NCBI GenBank assembly: GCA_934661735.1
Contig: CAKUJN010000100.1
Span: forward strand, 1 to 7,096
Direction: 5' to 3'
Origin: an uncultured Oscillospiraceae bacterium
GTDB lineage: Bacteria; Bacillota; Clostridia; Oscillospirales; Oscillospiraceae
DNA: 7,096 bases
Made by a program: the position numbers and the translations under genes. Position 1 is the first letter of the stretch; each line of letters begins with the position of its first letter. Positions 1 to 6,724 of this stretch are shown here, piece by piece. The notes under the pieces are model-generated. The model ran no database searches and was not told the origin of the DNA. It saw nothing but the letters and a program-made list of their open reading frames with translations.

Positions 1-50
1 TCTACGGATTCGCCGGTGGTGCAGAATATTTGCGTTCTATTGTAAATGTT

Positions 51-82
51 TGTAGGGGCCGATGCCTACATCGGCCCCTACA
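51..82. repeat. 32-bp near-perfect palindrome nested in the left repeat
   Basis: Two 14-bp arms (TGTAGGGGCCGATG and its complement) flank a CCTA loop, with one more A-T pair outside. The right-hand copy of the surrounding repeat lacks this block: there, ATTGTACAATATGCTGTGC runs straight through, whereas here the palindrome separates ATTGTAAATGTT from AACATGCTGTGC. That makes it look like a separate small element that inserted into the repeat. A decayed relative of the same length lies at 6725-6756. It resembles REP or MITE-like palindromes, but I cannot assign a family. Confidence 0.8.
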
Positions 83-287
83 ACATGCTGTGCATGGATA
101 TTAGCTGGTTGGGTATTCCGGAAATGAGCAGAAACGGGATTGATGCAGTCTGCCCGCAACTGCGTGTAGTACATTCGTCGGAAGCGAAAGCTATCGGAAC
201 GGTCGCAATCCTGCGCCCGAAGAGGGCGTCAAATAAAATCGCGCGCGTCAGCGCGCAATATAGCGCGTCTCCAAGCGCATCTTTTTG

Positions 288-319
288 CCTACTTTTTCTG
301 GCAAGACAGAAAAAGTAGG
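288..319. repeat. 13-bp inverted repeat (strong hairpin) at the inner end of the left repeat
   Basis: The arms CCTACTTTTTCTG (288-300) and CAGAAAAAGTAGG (307-319) are perfectly complementary around a 6-nt loop. The same arms recur at 6814-6845 with a different loop, so the stem is conserved while the loop varies. No U tract follows on either strand, so it does not look like a classical intrinsic terminator. Confidence 0.85.
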
Positions 320-360
320 TCGCCGAAGGCACAGTTACAGTGTCGCTGTAAAAACGGCAG

Positions 361-377
361 TTCCGGTGAAACCGGAA
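361..377. repeat. Small hairpin TTCCGGT-GAA-ACCGGAA
   Basis: Seven-base-pair arms enclose a GAA loop. The counterpart at 6756-6772 (minus strand GTCCGGT-GAA-ACCGGAC) keeps the loop and has a compensated outer pair. It occupies the same place relative to the conserved 13-bp hairpin, so repeat homology continues inward of 319, though with different spacer sequence. Confidence 0.7.
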
Positions 378-381
378 ATTG

Positions 382-411
382 AAAAGGGCCGCTGCATGGC
401 AGCGGCCCTTT
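382..411 (-). terminator. Probable intrinsic terminator of the dnaX-ybaB-recR transcript
   Basis: A perfect 13-bp stem, AAAGGGCCGCTGC (383-395) and GCAGCGGCCCTTT (399-411), with a 3-nt loop, begins 4 nt past the recR stop codon. Read on the minus strand, the descending arm ends in UUUU, partly within the stem. Position and GC-rich stem fit a terminator; the short U tract is a weakness. The stem could also work for a gene arriving from the left on the plus strand. Confidence 0.7.
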
Positions 412-415
412 GGCT

Positions 416-1015
416 TTACATCTCCCGCCGGCCCTCCAGCGCGCGCAGGAGGGTCACCTCGTCGGCATATTCCAGCTGACTTCCCACAGGGATGCCGTAG
501 GCCAGCCGCGTGACCTTTACGCCGATCGGACGCAGCAGGCGCGACAGATACATCGCCGTAGCCTCGCCCTCGGTGTCGGGGTTTGTGGCCATGATGACCT
601 CCTCCACGCCGCCCGCGCCGACGCGCGCAAGCAGCTCGCGGATGCGGATATCATCCGGTCCCACGTGGTTCAGCGGGGAAATTACGCCGTGCAGCACATG
701 GTACACGCCGTGATACTCGCGGGCGCGCTCCATGGCGATCACATCCTTCGGCTCGGCCACAACGCAGATTTCGCTGTGGTCGCGCTCATCGTCGGCACAG
801 ATGGCGCACAGCTCCTGATCGGTCAGATTCTGGCAGACCGGACACAGGCGCACCGTCTTTTTCGCGTCGATGATCGCGGCGGCGAAGCTCTGCGCCTCCT
901 CCTCGGGAAGCGACAGCATGTAAAACGCCAGACGCTGCGCAGTTTTGCCGCCGATGCCGGGCAGGCGGGCAAACTGTTCGCTCAGCCGCTCCAATGCGGC
1001 GGGAAACGCCCGCAT
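416..1015 (-). CDS. recR: Recombination mediator protein RecR
   Basis: RecR works with RecO (and RecF) to load RecA onto gapped DNA during recombinational repair in the cytoplasm. The 199-residue product has the usual family length and all family landmarks. There is a helix-hairpin-helix around [17 protein letters not shown] (18-34), a four-cysteine zinc motif (C58, C61, C70, C73), and a Toprim domain from about 82 with [12 protein letters not shown] and [11 protein letters not shown]. The C-terminal [20 protein letters not shown] segment is also present. The ATG start lies 1 nt after the ybaB stop with no strong Shine-Dalgarno, so translation is probably coupled to ybaB. It is the last gene of the dnaX-ybaB-recR unit and is followed at once by a hairpin terminator. 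Nothing in it looks damaged. Confidence 0.97.
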   Translation of the reverse strand: MRAFPAALERLSEQFARLPGIGGKTAQRLAFYMLSLPEEEAQSFAAAIIDAKKTVRLCPVCQNLTDQELCAICADDERDHSEICVVAEPKDVIAMERAREYHGVYHVLHGVISPLNHVGPDDIRIRELLARVGAGGVEEVIMATNPDTEGEATAMYLSRLLRPIGVKVTRLAYGIPVGSQLEYADEVTLLRALEGRREM

Positions 1016-1016
1016 C

Positions 1017-1373
1017 TCAGAACAGGCCGCCCAGATTCAGGCCGCCGGTCAGCTTGGACATCGACGCGGCGGAGTCCGCCTCGGCCTTGCGCATGGCCTC
1101 GTTGACAGCCGCAACGATCATATCCTGAAGCATTTCCACATCGTCGGGATCGACCGCCTCGGGGTCGATCGTCACGCGCACCAGCTCGCGCTTGCCGCTG
1201 ACGACCGCGGAGATGACGCCGCCGCCCGCGGTGGCCTCATACTCCTTTGCCTCCATCTCCTCCTGCATCTTCAGAAGATCCTGCTGCATCTTCTGCGCCT
1301 GCTTCATCATCTGCATCTGGTTTTTGCCGCCCATGCCCATCGGCATGCCGCCGCGATATCCGCCCTTTGCCAT
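1017..1373 (-). CDS. ybaB: YbaB/EbfC family nucleoid-associated DNA-binding protein
   Basis: Members of this family are small dimeric DNA-binding proteins, usually encoded between dnaX and recR, with nucleoid-associated roles whose exact function remains unsettled. The 118-aa product has the family pattern. A Met/Gln/Lys-rich helix (about 18-43, [19 protein letters not shown]) is followed by [33 protein letters not shown] and a C-terminal helical part. The N-terminus ([13 protein letters not shown]) is rich in Gly and Met and probably disordered; the C-terminal [11 protein letters not shown] tail is typical. The ATG is supported by AAGGAG 8 nt upstream on the minus strand. It follows dnaX by 24 nt and precedes recR by 1 nt. 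Confidence 0.95.
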   Translation of the reverse strand: MAKGGYRGGMPMGMGGKNQMQMMKQAQKMQQDLLKMQEEMEAKEYEATAGGGVISAVVSGKRELVRVTIDPEAVDPDDVEMLQDMIVAAVNEAMRKAEADSAASMSKLTGGLNLGGLF

Positions 1374-1397
1374 GTCTGTTTCTCCTTCTGTATCCGA

Positions 1398-3044
1398 TTA
1401 TTTGATCGTAAAAATATCCTCGTGCCGGCCGCCGAACGCAACCAGCGCGTCCATGGGGTCCTTTCCGTCCGCGGCAACCTGTCCGCGCAGCGCAAAGCGC
1501 ACCTGCACGGGTCGTCCCAGCACGGCGGCCGCCTTCTCACGGATGAGCTTTTCCACATCCGGCCGCTTGATAATATCCTGCACAAACTGCGTATCCGTCA
1601 CCAGCGTCAGCTCGCCGTCCTTCAGCATCGGCCGGATCGGCCCGTTCGGTGCGAAGAAGCCGCGCTCCCGCACGCCGAGCGATTCGCGCAGGCTTGCCGC
1701 CAGTTCCGGCCAGAAGGCCGTCTGCGCGGGCGCCGCCTGCCGCGCCGGAGGCTTGGGCGCCGGTGTCAGAGGCTGCTGCGGCGCCGCAGCGCCGCGTTCG
1801 GGATCATCCGCGTCGTCGGGGAACGGCGGACGGTCGTCGTCATCGTCGTCCGCTCCCGCCGTCTGCGCGGGCACGGGTGCACGGAGCACCGCGCCGGAGG
1901 CGAGCTGCTGCTCAAGCCGTCCCACGCGGGCGCTGAGCGCCGCCATATCGTTTGTAAGCTGTGGCTGACACAGCTGTAAAATACACAGCTCGGTGTCGAT
2001 GCGCGGGCTTGCGCTGCGCGAAAAGCCCTGCGACGTCTGCTGAATCAGCGCGGTCATACGCAGAAGCTCGTCTGCGGAAAACCGGTCCTTCAGCGCCAGC
2101 GTCTCGCGGTCGGAGCACACGCCCGTCAGCATGGAAAGACCGCTTTTCGGCGCGGTTTTCAGCATCAGAAGATCGCGGCACAGTGAGGCCAGCTCGTCCA
2201 GCAGCGCCGCCAGATCCTTGCCCGAGGCATACAGGCCGGAAAACAGCGCCAGCGCGCCGGCGGCGTCATGCGACGCGACGGCGGAGAGCAGCTCGCCCGT
2301 TTTCCGCTCGCCCGCAAGGCCGAGCGCCCGGCAGACCAGCTCCTCCGTCACTGCACCGTCCGGTGCGGCGGAGGCGCACTGGTCAAGCAGGCTCAGTCCG
2401 TCGCGCAGCGCGCCGTCGGCAAGCCTCGCCAGAAGCTGAACCGCCTCCGGCTCCAGCTCAATGCGCTCCTGATAGGCCACATAGTTCAACCGCGAGGCGA
2501 TATCCTCCTGCGTCAGCCGCCGGAACGAAAACCGCTGGCAGCGCGAAAGAATCGTCGCGGGCACCTTGTGCAGCTCGGTCGTGGCCAGAATGAACAGCAG
2601 ATGCTCGGGCGGCTCCTCGATGATTTTCAAAAGTGCGTTGAACGCCGCGGTGGAGAGCATGTGCACCTCGTCGATGATGTACACGCGCATGCGCACCTCG
2701 CTCGGCGTATAGATTGCGTCGTCGCGCAGCACGCGCACGCTGTCCACACCGTTGTTTGACGCCGCGTCGATTTCCAGCACGTCCATACAGCTTCCGGAGT
2801 CGATTGCGCGGCACGACGGGCAGCAGTTGCACGGGTCGCCGTTCTGCGGATTTTCACAGTTGACCGCCTTTGCCAGAATTTTGGCGCAGCTGGTCTTGCC
2901 GGTGCCGCGCGTGCCGGTAAACAGGTACGCGTGGCTCAGACGGCCGCCCGTCAGCTGGGCGCGGAGCGTCTCGGTGACGCTTTTCTGTCCGACCACATCG
3001 GAAAATGTCTGCGGACGGTATTTGCGATACAGCGCCTGGTACAC
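1398..3044 (-). CDS. dnaX: DNA polymerase III subunit gamma/tau (clamp loader ATPase)
   Basis: DnaX forms the ATPase core of the clamp loader that places the sliding clamp at replication forks. I choose the GTG at 3044, giving 548 aa that begin MYQALYRKYRPQTF, the canonical N-terminus. AGGAGG lies 7 nt upstream. The frame is open further up to 3275, but that part overlaps the SRP RNA. Visible are Walker A GTRGTGKT (44-51), zinc cysteines C63, C72, C75 and C78, Walker B YIIDEVHML (D125, E126), sensor 1 ILATTE (152-157), the SRC arginine finger (R168) and sensor 2 GALRDGLSLLDQ (211-222). A low-complexity Asp/Pro/Ala linker (about 390-440, six Asp at 399-404) leads to a C-terminal tau domain. 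I saw no A-AAA-AAG slippery site, so a short gamma form is not evident. ybaB and recR follow. Confidence 0.97.
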   Translation of the reverse strand: MYQALYRKYRPQTFSDVVGQKSVTETLRAQLTGGRLSHAYLFTGTRGTGKTSCAKILAKAVNCENPQNGDPCNCCPSCRAIDSGSCMDVLEIDAASNNGVDSVRVLRDDAIYTPSEVRMRVYIIDEVHMLSTAAFNALLKIIEEPPEHLLFILATTELHKVPATILSRCQRFSFRRLTQEDIASRLNYVAYQERIELEPEAVQLLARLADGALRDGLSLLDQCASAAPDGAVTEELVCRALGLAGERKTGELLSAVASHDAAGALALFSGLYASGKDLAALLDELASLCRDLLMLKTAPKSGLSMLTGVCSDRETLALKDRFSADELLRMTALIQQTSQGFSRSASPRIDTELCILQLCQPQLTNDMAALSARVGRLEQQLASGAVLRAPVPAQTAGADDDDDDRPPFPDDADDPERGAAAPQQPLTPAPKPPARQAAPAQTAFWPELAASLRESLGVRERGFFAPNGPIRPMLKDGELTLVTDTQFVQDIIKRPDVEKLIREKAAAVLGRPVQVRFALRGQVAADGKDPMDALVAFGGRHEDIFTIK

Positions 3045-3051
3045 GAAGCGC

Positions 3052-3057
3052 CCTCCT
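3052..3057 (-). promoter_or_regulatory. Ribosome binding site that fixes the GTG start of dnaX
   Basis: The minus strand reads AGGAGG, then 7 nt, then GTG-TAC-CAG. This strong Shine-Dalgarno settles the non-ATG start, which agrees with the conserved YQALYRKYRP N-terminus. Confidence 0.85.
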
Positions 3058-3097
3058 CTCTGCACGGTCTGCGCCCTGCGGCGGCAATTTCGGCTGT

Positions 3098-3125
3098 AAA
3101 AAGCCGGCCCATGACAAGACTGTAC
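3098..3125 (-). terminator. Possible termination signal at the SRP RNA 3' end
   Basis: The 3' strand of the SRP RNA terminal helix ends in GGGCCGG and is followed by C and five U residues (3102-3098), a terminator-like arrangement using the RNA's own closing stem. Only about 55 nt then remain before dnaX, with no clear promoter seen there. Partial read-through into dnaX is therefore likely. Confidence 0.4.
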
Positions 3126-3400
3126 ACCCTTCTTCGAATGCGCACTCCACCCGTTACCCATACAGCCAGCTCGGAAACGGCTGCCTCGCGGCACACAGGG
3201 TGGTCTGCTTAGTGCTGCTTGGTTCCCCACCTGACACGGTTCACAGAGCCCCATTGCGCAAGACCGGATCTTCAACGCCGCTTATATGGGTCAGACGATA
3301 CAATACGCACCCTCGGTTGGGAATTCCTCCCCGCTGTAGCGGATTGCGGGTAACAAGGCACCGCTATCTCCCCGAGTAGTACAGCCTTGTCATGGGCCGG
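3104..3400 (-). ncRNA. ffs: Signal recognition particle RNA, long Gram-positive type (6S-like scRNA, with Alu domain)
   Basis: This RNA pairs with Ffh to target ribosomes making membrane and secreted proteins. The two ends form a 22-bp helix, CCGGCCCAUGACAAGG... against ...UCUUGUCAUGGGCCGG, with one G-U pair. The Alu-domain signature UGUUACCCGCAAUCCGCUA lies at about 3354-3336. The S-domain signature CCGUGUCAGGUGGGGAACC continues with AAGCAGCACUAAGCAG, around 3238-3206. Its GGAA tetraloop (3226-3223) is closed by GG/CC where the common form has CC/GG, a compensated change. The length, about 297 nt, is slightly above the roughly 270 nt of the B. subtilis type. It starts 31 nt past the acpP stop. 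I found no convincing promoter of its own, so it may be processed from an acpP transcript. Exact ends are inferred from the helix. Confidence 0.93.
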
Positions 3401-3431
3401 TTCATGCCTTGACAAGAATTAAAATTGGAGC

Positions 3432-3650
3432 TCAGTCGAGTCTGGACTCAATAAAATCAACCAGTTCGCCGACGGTGTTGACCTTTTCTTCCATTTCCAG
3501 ATCAACGCCCAGCTCTTCCTCCAGATCCATGACCATCTCGACGGTATCCAGCGAGTCGATGCCCAGACTCTCGAACGTGGTGTCGCGGGTTATCTCCTCG
3601 GCAGGAATATCCAGCTGCGCGGCCAGATAAGCTTGGATTCTTTGAAACAT
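3432..3650 (-). CDS. acpP: Acyl carrier protein
   Basis: ACP carries growing acyl chains on a phosphopantetheine arm during type II fatty acid synthesis in the cytosol. The 72-aa acidic product has the GIDSLDTVEMVMDLEEELG motif, with Ser33 as the predicted attachment site, and is of usual length. The start is the ATG at 3650 (MFQRIQAYLA), with GGAGGA 6 nt upstream; an upstream in-frame ATG at 3683 would bypass this site and lies at the expected transcription start. A sigma-A type promoter sits just upstream, so the gene has its own promoter after rpoD. No fab, plsX or rnc gene is adjacent, unlike many bacterial acpP loci. The SRP RNA follows with no obvious terminator between. Sequence alone cannot exclude a specialised ACP, but it looks like the housekeeping type. 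Confidence 0.95.
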   Translation of the reverse strand: MFQRIQAYLAAQLDIPAEEITRDTTFESLGIDSLDTVEMVMDLEEELGVDLEMEEKVNTVGELVDFIESRLD

Positions 3651-3687
3651 GATGATTCCTCCGTTGCGCACATTATGTAACAAGATA

Positions 3688-3715
3688 ATGATACGGATTT
3701 TTCAGCCAATGTCAA
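3688..3715 (-). promoter_or_regulatory. Sigma-A promoter upstream of acpP
   Basis: On the minus strand a perfect -35 TTGACA (3715-3710) is followed by a 16-nt spacer and a -10 TATCAT (3693-3688). Transcription would start near 3681, leaving a leader of about 30 nt before the acpP ATG that contains its ribosome binding site. This is the best promoter match I see in the window and could also drive the SRP RNA and, by read-through, dnaX-ybaB-recR. No FapR-like operator was recognised. Confidence 0.8.
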
Positions 3716-3754
3716 GAGTAATTTCAGCGGCTGCCGCACAATTCCTCCAAAGGC

Positions 3755-4927
3755 TCAGTGCAGGAAGTCTCTGAGCTTTTTGCTCCGCGACGGATGGCGC
3801 AGCTTGCGAAGGGCCTTGGACTCGATCTGACGGATGCGCTCGCGCGTGACGTCAAACTCCTTTCCGACCTCCTCCAACGTGTGCGGCTTGCCGTCGCGCA
3901 GGCCGAAGCGCATGCGCAGAACCTCCTGCTCGCGGTCGGTCAGCGTCCCCAGAACCTCCTCCAGCTGCTCGCGCAGGAGGGTGTACGACGCCTCCTCGGA
4001 CGGCTGAGACGCCTCGTCGTCCTGAATGAAGTCGCCCAGATGGCTGTCCTCCTCCTCGCCGATCGGTGTTTCCAGAGAAACCGGCTCCTGCGCAATCTTC
4101 ATGATTTCCTCGACCTTTTGCAGGTCCATGTGCAGCTCGTCCGCAACCTCCTGCGTCGTCGGCTCGCGGCCGAGCGTCTGCACCATGCTGTGCGAGGTGC
4201 GCAGGACGCGGTTGATTGTCTCAACCATGTGCACCGGAATGCGGATGGTGCGCGCCTGGTCGGCGATGGCGCGGGTGATGGACTGCCGGATCCACCACGT
4301 CGCGTAGGTGGAGAATTTATACCCCTTGGTGTAGTCGAATTTCTCAACCGCCTTCATCAGGCCCAGATTGCCCTCCTGAATCAGGTCCAGCAGCTGCATT
4401 CCGCGGCCGACATAGCGCTTTGCAATCGACACAACCAGACGCAGATTTGCCTCGGACATGCGCCGGCGCGCCTCCGCGTCGCCGGCGGCCATTTTTTTCG
4501 CCAGCTCCAGTTCCTCCTCCGGCGTCAGGAGCTTGATCTTGCCGATCTCCTTGAGGTACATGCGCACCGGATCGTCCAGTCTGCCCTCGCCCAGATCGTC
4601 ATAGTGCGCCAGCTCCTCGTCGGTCGGCGGCGCGGCCAGATTTTCGTCCTCGATGGTCTGCATCTCGCCGAGCGTCGGGTTTTCCAGATCACTTTTGCCG
4701 ATCAGGTCCAGCACGTCGCTGACGTCGATTTCCACACCGGCGGCCTCAAGCACGTCGTAGAACTGTTCGGTCTGTTCCTCGGTGGCATCCACTGCGTCCA
4801 GCGTCTCCACCAGCTTCTTTGAGGCTATTTTACCGGTCTTTTTCGCTTCCTCCAGCAGTGCCGTCAGTCTGGTGCGGGCGTCGTCCGTCAGCTCCATCTT
4901 CGCCAGAAGTTCCTGATAGTTTGCCAT
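3755..4927 (-). CDS. rpoD: Housekeeping RNA polymerase sigma factor (sigma-70 / SigA)
   Basis: This is the primary sigma factor that directs RNA polymerase to -10/-35 promoters. The 390-aa product has a short region 1.1-like N-terminus (about 1-75, acidic, helical) as in Firmicutes SigA. Region 1.2 ([22 protein letters not shown], 118-139) follows. Region 2 includes [19 protein letters not shown] (181-199) and [21 protein letters not shown] (201-221), the core-binding and -10-recognising part. Region 3 spans about 225-310. Region 4 ends with the helix-turn-helix [28 protein letters not shown] (350-377), which reads the -35 element. The ATG is 3 nt after the dnaG stop, with GGAGG provided by the last dnaG codons. 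The dnaG-rpoD pairing is the classic macromolecular synthesis arrangement. No convincing terminator follows; only a weak GCGG/CCGC hairpin is seen at 3727-3737. Confidence 0.98.
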   Translation of the reverse strand: MANYQELLAKMELTDDARTRLTALLEEAKKTGKIASKKLVETLDAVDATEEQTEQFYDVLEAAGVEIDVSDVLDLIGKSDLENPTLGEMQTIEDENLAAPPTDEELAHYDDLGEGRLDDPVRMYLKEIGKIKLLTPEEELELAKKMAAGDAEARRRMSEANLRLVVSIAKRYVGRGMQLLDLIQEGNLGLMKAVEKFDYTKGYKFSTYATWWIRQSITRAIADQARTIRIPVHMVETINRVLRTSHSMVQTLGREPTTQEVADELHMDLQKVEEIMKIAQEPVSLETPIGEEEDSHLGDFIQDDEASQPSEEASYTLLREQLEEVLGTLTDREQEVLRMRFGLRDGKPHTLEEVGKEFDVTRERIRQIESKALRKLRHPSRSKKLRDFLH

Positions 4928-4930
4928 AGT

Positions 4931-6673
4931 TCAGCCTCCGTATCCTTTTTTTTCTTTGAGTCTGCGGGCCATTTCCAGAAGCGCGCCGCCGCCCTCCTGA
5001 TTCCGGCGCGCGTACTGCTGCCGGATCACGCCGACATAGTCGCGCAGCGCGTCCTCGTTGACCAGCTGATCGTCCTTGTTCATGACCGCCGAAAGATGCG
5101 CCATCTCCTCGCCCGTCAGCTGCGTTTCCAGCGCGCCGAGCGTAACCGGCGTGCCGGTTTCATAGCGCTCGCGCAGCGCGGCGTAGACCCGCTGGAACAG
5201 CGGGACCGACAGCTCCTCGGGCGCGAGCGGCGTCTGGGCAAACAGCGCCGGCTCCTTTACCAGAAGCCGCAGGAGCCCCTCTTCGGCCATGGCCGAGCGG
5301 ACGTCGTCATAGCGCACGCCTTTGACGCGCGGCTGCTGCTGTCTCGCTGGCGTATAGCCGGCGGCCTCCTCCTTCTTTTTTTCGCGGGAGACGCGGCGGC
5401 GGTACGCCTTGTCGCTTTCCAGCTTCATGGCGTCATAGCTGACGCCCGCGCTTTCGGCCGCGCGGCGGCCGTAGACCTCGCGCTCGACGGCGCTTGGGAG
5501 CGAGGCGACAAATTCCGCCGCGTCGCGCAGAAACTGCACACGCTGGTCGTCCTGTGTCAGATCGTACTTCCGACGCAGCGATTCCAGCCGGTACTCCGCC
5601 TGATTCTCGGACTTGTCCAGCAGGAGGCTGAAGCGGTCGGCCCCGAATTTTTTCAGGAATTCGTCGGGGTCCTTCGCGCCCTGCATCCGCAGGATTCTGA
5701 CCTGAAGCCCGACCTTTTCCAGCATCGGGATCGCGCGGCGCGTGGCGTTCTGTCCGGCCTCGTCGCCGTCGTAGATCAGCACCAGCTGGCTGGTGTATTT
5801 CGCCAGAATATTGGCGTGCTCCTCGGTCAGCGACGTGCCGAGCGACGCAACCGCGCAGTCAAAGCCGTACTGGTGCAGGGAAATGGCGTCCATGTAGCCC
5901 TCGACCAGAATGATGCGGCCCTGCCGGCTCTTTTTCGCCACGTTCAGGGCGAACAGATTTTTCCGCTTGTTGAAAATGATCGTCTCAGGCGAGTTGAGGT
6001 ATTTCGGCGTCGAATCGTCCATCACGCGGCCGCCGAAGCCAATGACGTTTCCGCGCACGTCGATGATGGGGAACATCAGGCGGTTGCGGAAGCGGTCGTA
6101 AATGCCGCCCTTCTGCGACTTGACCGCAAGGCCCGCGTCCAGAAGCTCCTGCTTCTGATAGCCCTTTTTCACCATCGCGTCCGTCAGCGCCGACCACTCG
6201 TCCGGCGAAAAGCCGAGGCCGAAGCGCGTCACGGTCTGCCGCGACACGCCGCGTCTGACCAGATACGCGCGCGCCTCGCCGCCGCATTCGGCCATAAGCT
6301 GCTCGTGGAAGAAGCGCGCCGCGTCGCGGCTCAGTGCCCACAGGCGCTCCTGCTTTTTGTAGGTCGAGGCGTAGGCGCGGTCGTCCGGAACCTCCATGCC
6401 CGCGCGCTTTGCCAGAAAGCGCACCGCGTCGGGATAGTCCAGTCCCTCGATCTCCATGATGAAATTGATCACGCCGCCGCCCTTGTGGCAGCCGAAGCAG
6501 TAGTAGATGCCCTTGTCCGGCGCTACGGAGAACGAGCCGGTTTTTTCGCTGTGAAACGGGCAAAGCCCGAACAGATTGCTGCCCTTGCGCGTCAGGGAGA
6601 CATATTGTCCGACGACCTCGTCGATGGGATTGCGCGCGGTCAGTTCATCCAGAAATGCCTGCGGAAATGCCAT
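4931..6673 (-). CDS. dnaG: DNA primase DnaG
   Basis: DnaG synthesises the RNA primers for replication and is recruited to the fork by the replicative helicase. The 580-aa product has a CHC2 zinc-binding domain with C38, H41, C59 and C62 (LCPFHSEKTGSF, YYCFGCHKGG). The catalytic core carries the Toprim residues EGYMD (E259) and DGD (D302, D304), and conserved DRFRNRLMFPI and GFGGR segments lie near 193-216. A Lys/Glu/Gln-rich linker near 425-450 leads to a helical C-terminal helicase-interaction domain. The ATG at 6673 has AAAGGAGA with about 8 nt spacing. I found no clear promoter in the 60 nt upstream; beyond that lies hairpin-rich repeat. An 8-A run near the 3' end (4953-4946, minus strand) encodes the EKKGYGG tail, whose last codons also serve as the rpoD ribosome binding site. 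Confidence 0.98.
   Translation of the reverse strand: MAFPQAFLDELTARNPIDEVVGQYVSLTRKGSNLFGLCPFHSEKTGSFSVAPDKGIYYCFGCHKGGGVINFIMEIEGLDYPDAVRFLAKRAGMEVPDDRAYASTYKKQERLWALSRDAARFFHEQLMAECGGEARAYLVRRGVSRQTVTRFGLGFSPDEWSALTDAMVKKGYQKQELLDAGLAVKSQKGGIYDRFRNRLMFPIIDVRGNVIGFGGRVMDDSTPKYLNSPETIIFNKRKNLFALNVAKKSRQGRIILVEGYMDAISLHQYGFDCAVASLGTSLTEEHANILAKYTSQLVLIYDGDEAGQNATRRAIPMLEKVGLQVRILRMQGAKDPDEFLKKFGADRFSLLLDKSENQAEYRLESLRRKYDLTQDDQRVQFLRDAAEFVASLPSAVEREVYGRRAAESAGVSYDAMKLESDKAYRRRVSREKKKEEAAGYTPARQQQPRVKGVRYDDVRSAMAEEGLLRLLVKEPALFAQTPLAPEELSVPLFQRVYAALRERYETGTPVTLGALETQLTGEEMAHLSAVMNKDDQLVNEDALRDYVGVIRQQYARRNQEGGGALLEMARRLKEKKGYGG
4935..4941 (-). promoter_or_regulatory. rpoD ribosome binding site inside the dnaG C-terminal codons
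   Basis: The minus strand reads GGA-TAC-GGA-GGC-TGA-ACT-ATG. The GGAGG motif encodes the final Gly-Gly of DnaG, the stop follows at once, and the rpoD ATG is 3 nt later. This makes translational coupling of the two genes very likely. Confidence 0.8.
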
Positions 6674-6724
6674 GGCCTGTTCTCCTTTCTGATTGATTTT
6701 CCGGCGGTGTTCTGCACAGCAGCC

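Larger units (their letters stand above)
18..319 (+). repeat. Left copy of a long hairpin-rich intergenic repeat
   Basis: This stretch matches the minus strand of about 6814-7090, so the two copies form an inverted pair around the gene block. The best core is 113-319 against 7035-6814, with about 12 mismatches in the first 118 positions by eye. Shared outer sequence (a GCGTTCTATTGTA word near 33) shows the homology reaches close to the window edge. Inside are several hairpins: CGCCC/GGGCG near 214-228, GCGCGC/GCGCGC at 241-256, and the strong one at 288-319. A 90-codon open frame (46-318) runs through it, but its stop lies within the hairpin and I do not call it a gene. The copy reads antisense to recR. 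The repeat family is not one I can name. Confidence 0.85.

Noticed and set aside
288..319. 13-bp hairpin as an intrinsic terminator
   Set aside because: The stem is AT-rich in the middle, no U tract follows on either strand, and it is conserved as part of the repeat far from gene ends.
18..319. Flanking repeats as insertion sequence or integron attC ends
   Set aside because: No transposase or integrase frame lies between them, and the enclosed genes are essential housekeeping genes. No target-site duplication can be judged from the window.
945..1979. Long plus-strand open frames opposite recR, dnaX, rpoD and dnaG (for example 945-1979, 3758-4822, 5096-6781)
   Set aside because: They are antisense shadows of well-identified genes in GC-rich DNA, with Arg/His/Ala-rich composition and no recognisable domains.
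1398..3044. Programmed frameshift in dnaX giving a short gamma form
   Set aside because: I looked for an A-AAA-AAG type slippery run on the coding strand and saw none. Only the full-length product is supported.
3045..3275. 77-residue N-terminal extension of the dnaX frame
   Set aside because: It overlaps the SRP RNA 3' half, lacks family similarity, and the GTG at 3044 has a strong ribosome binding site and the canonical YQALYRKYRP start.
3651..3683. Upstream ATG extending acpP by 11 residues
   Set aside because: The extension MLHNVRNGGII overlaps the acpP ribosome binding site and begins at about the predicted transcription start. The ATG at 3650 has the proper spacing and N-terminus.
3586..3738. 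Short GTG-started frame of about 49 codons between rpoD and acpP, behind a GGAGGAATT
   Set aside because: The spacing of the ribosome binding site is too short, the frame spans the acpP promoter, and it runs out of frame into acpP. No recognisable product.
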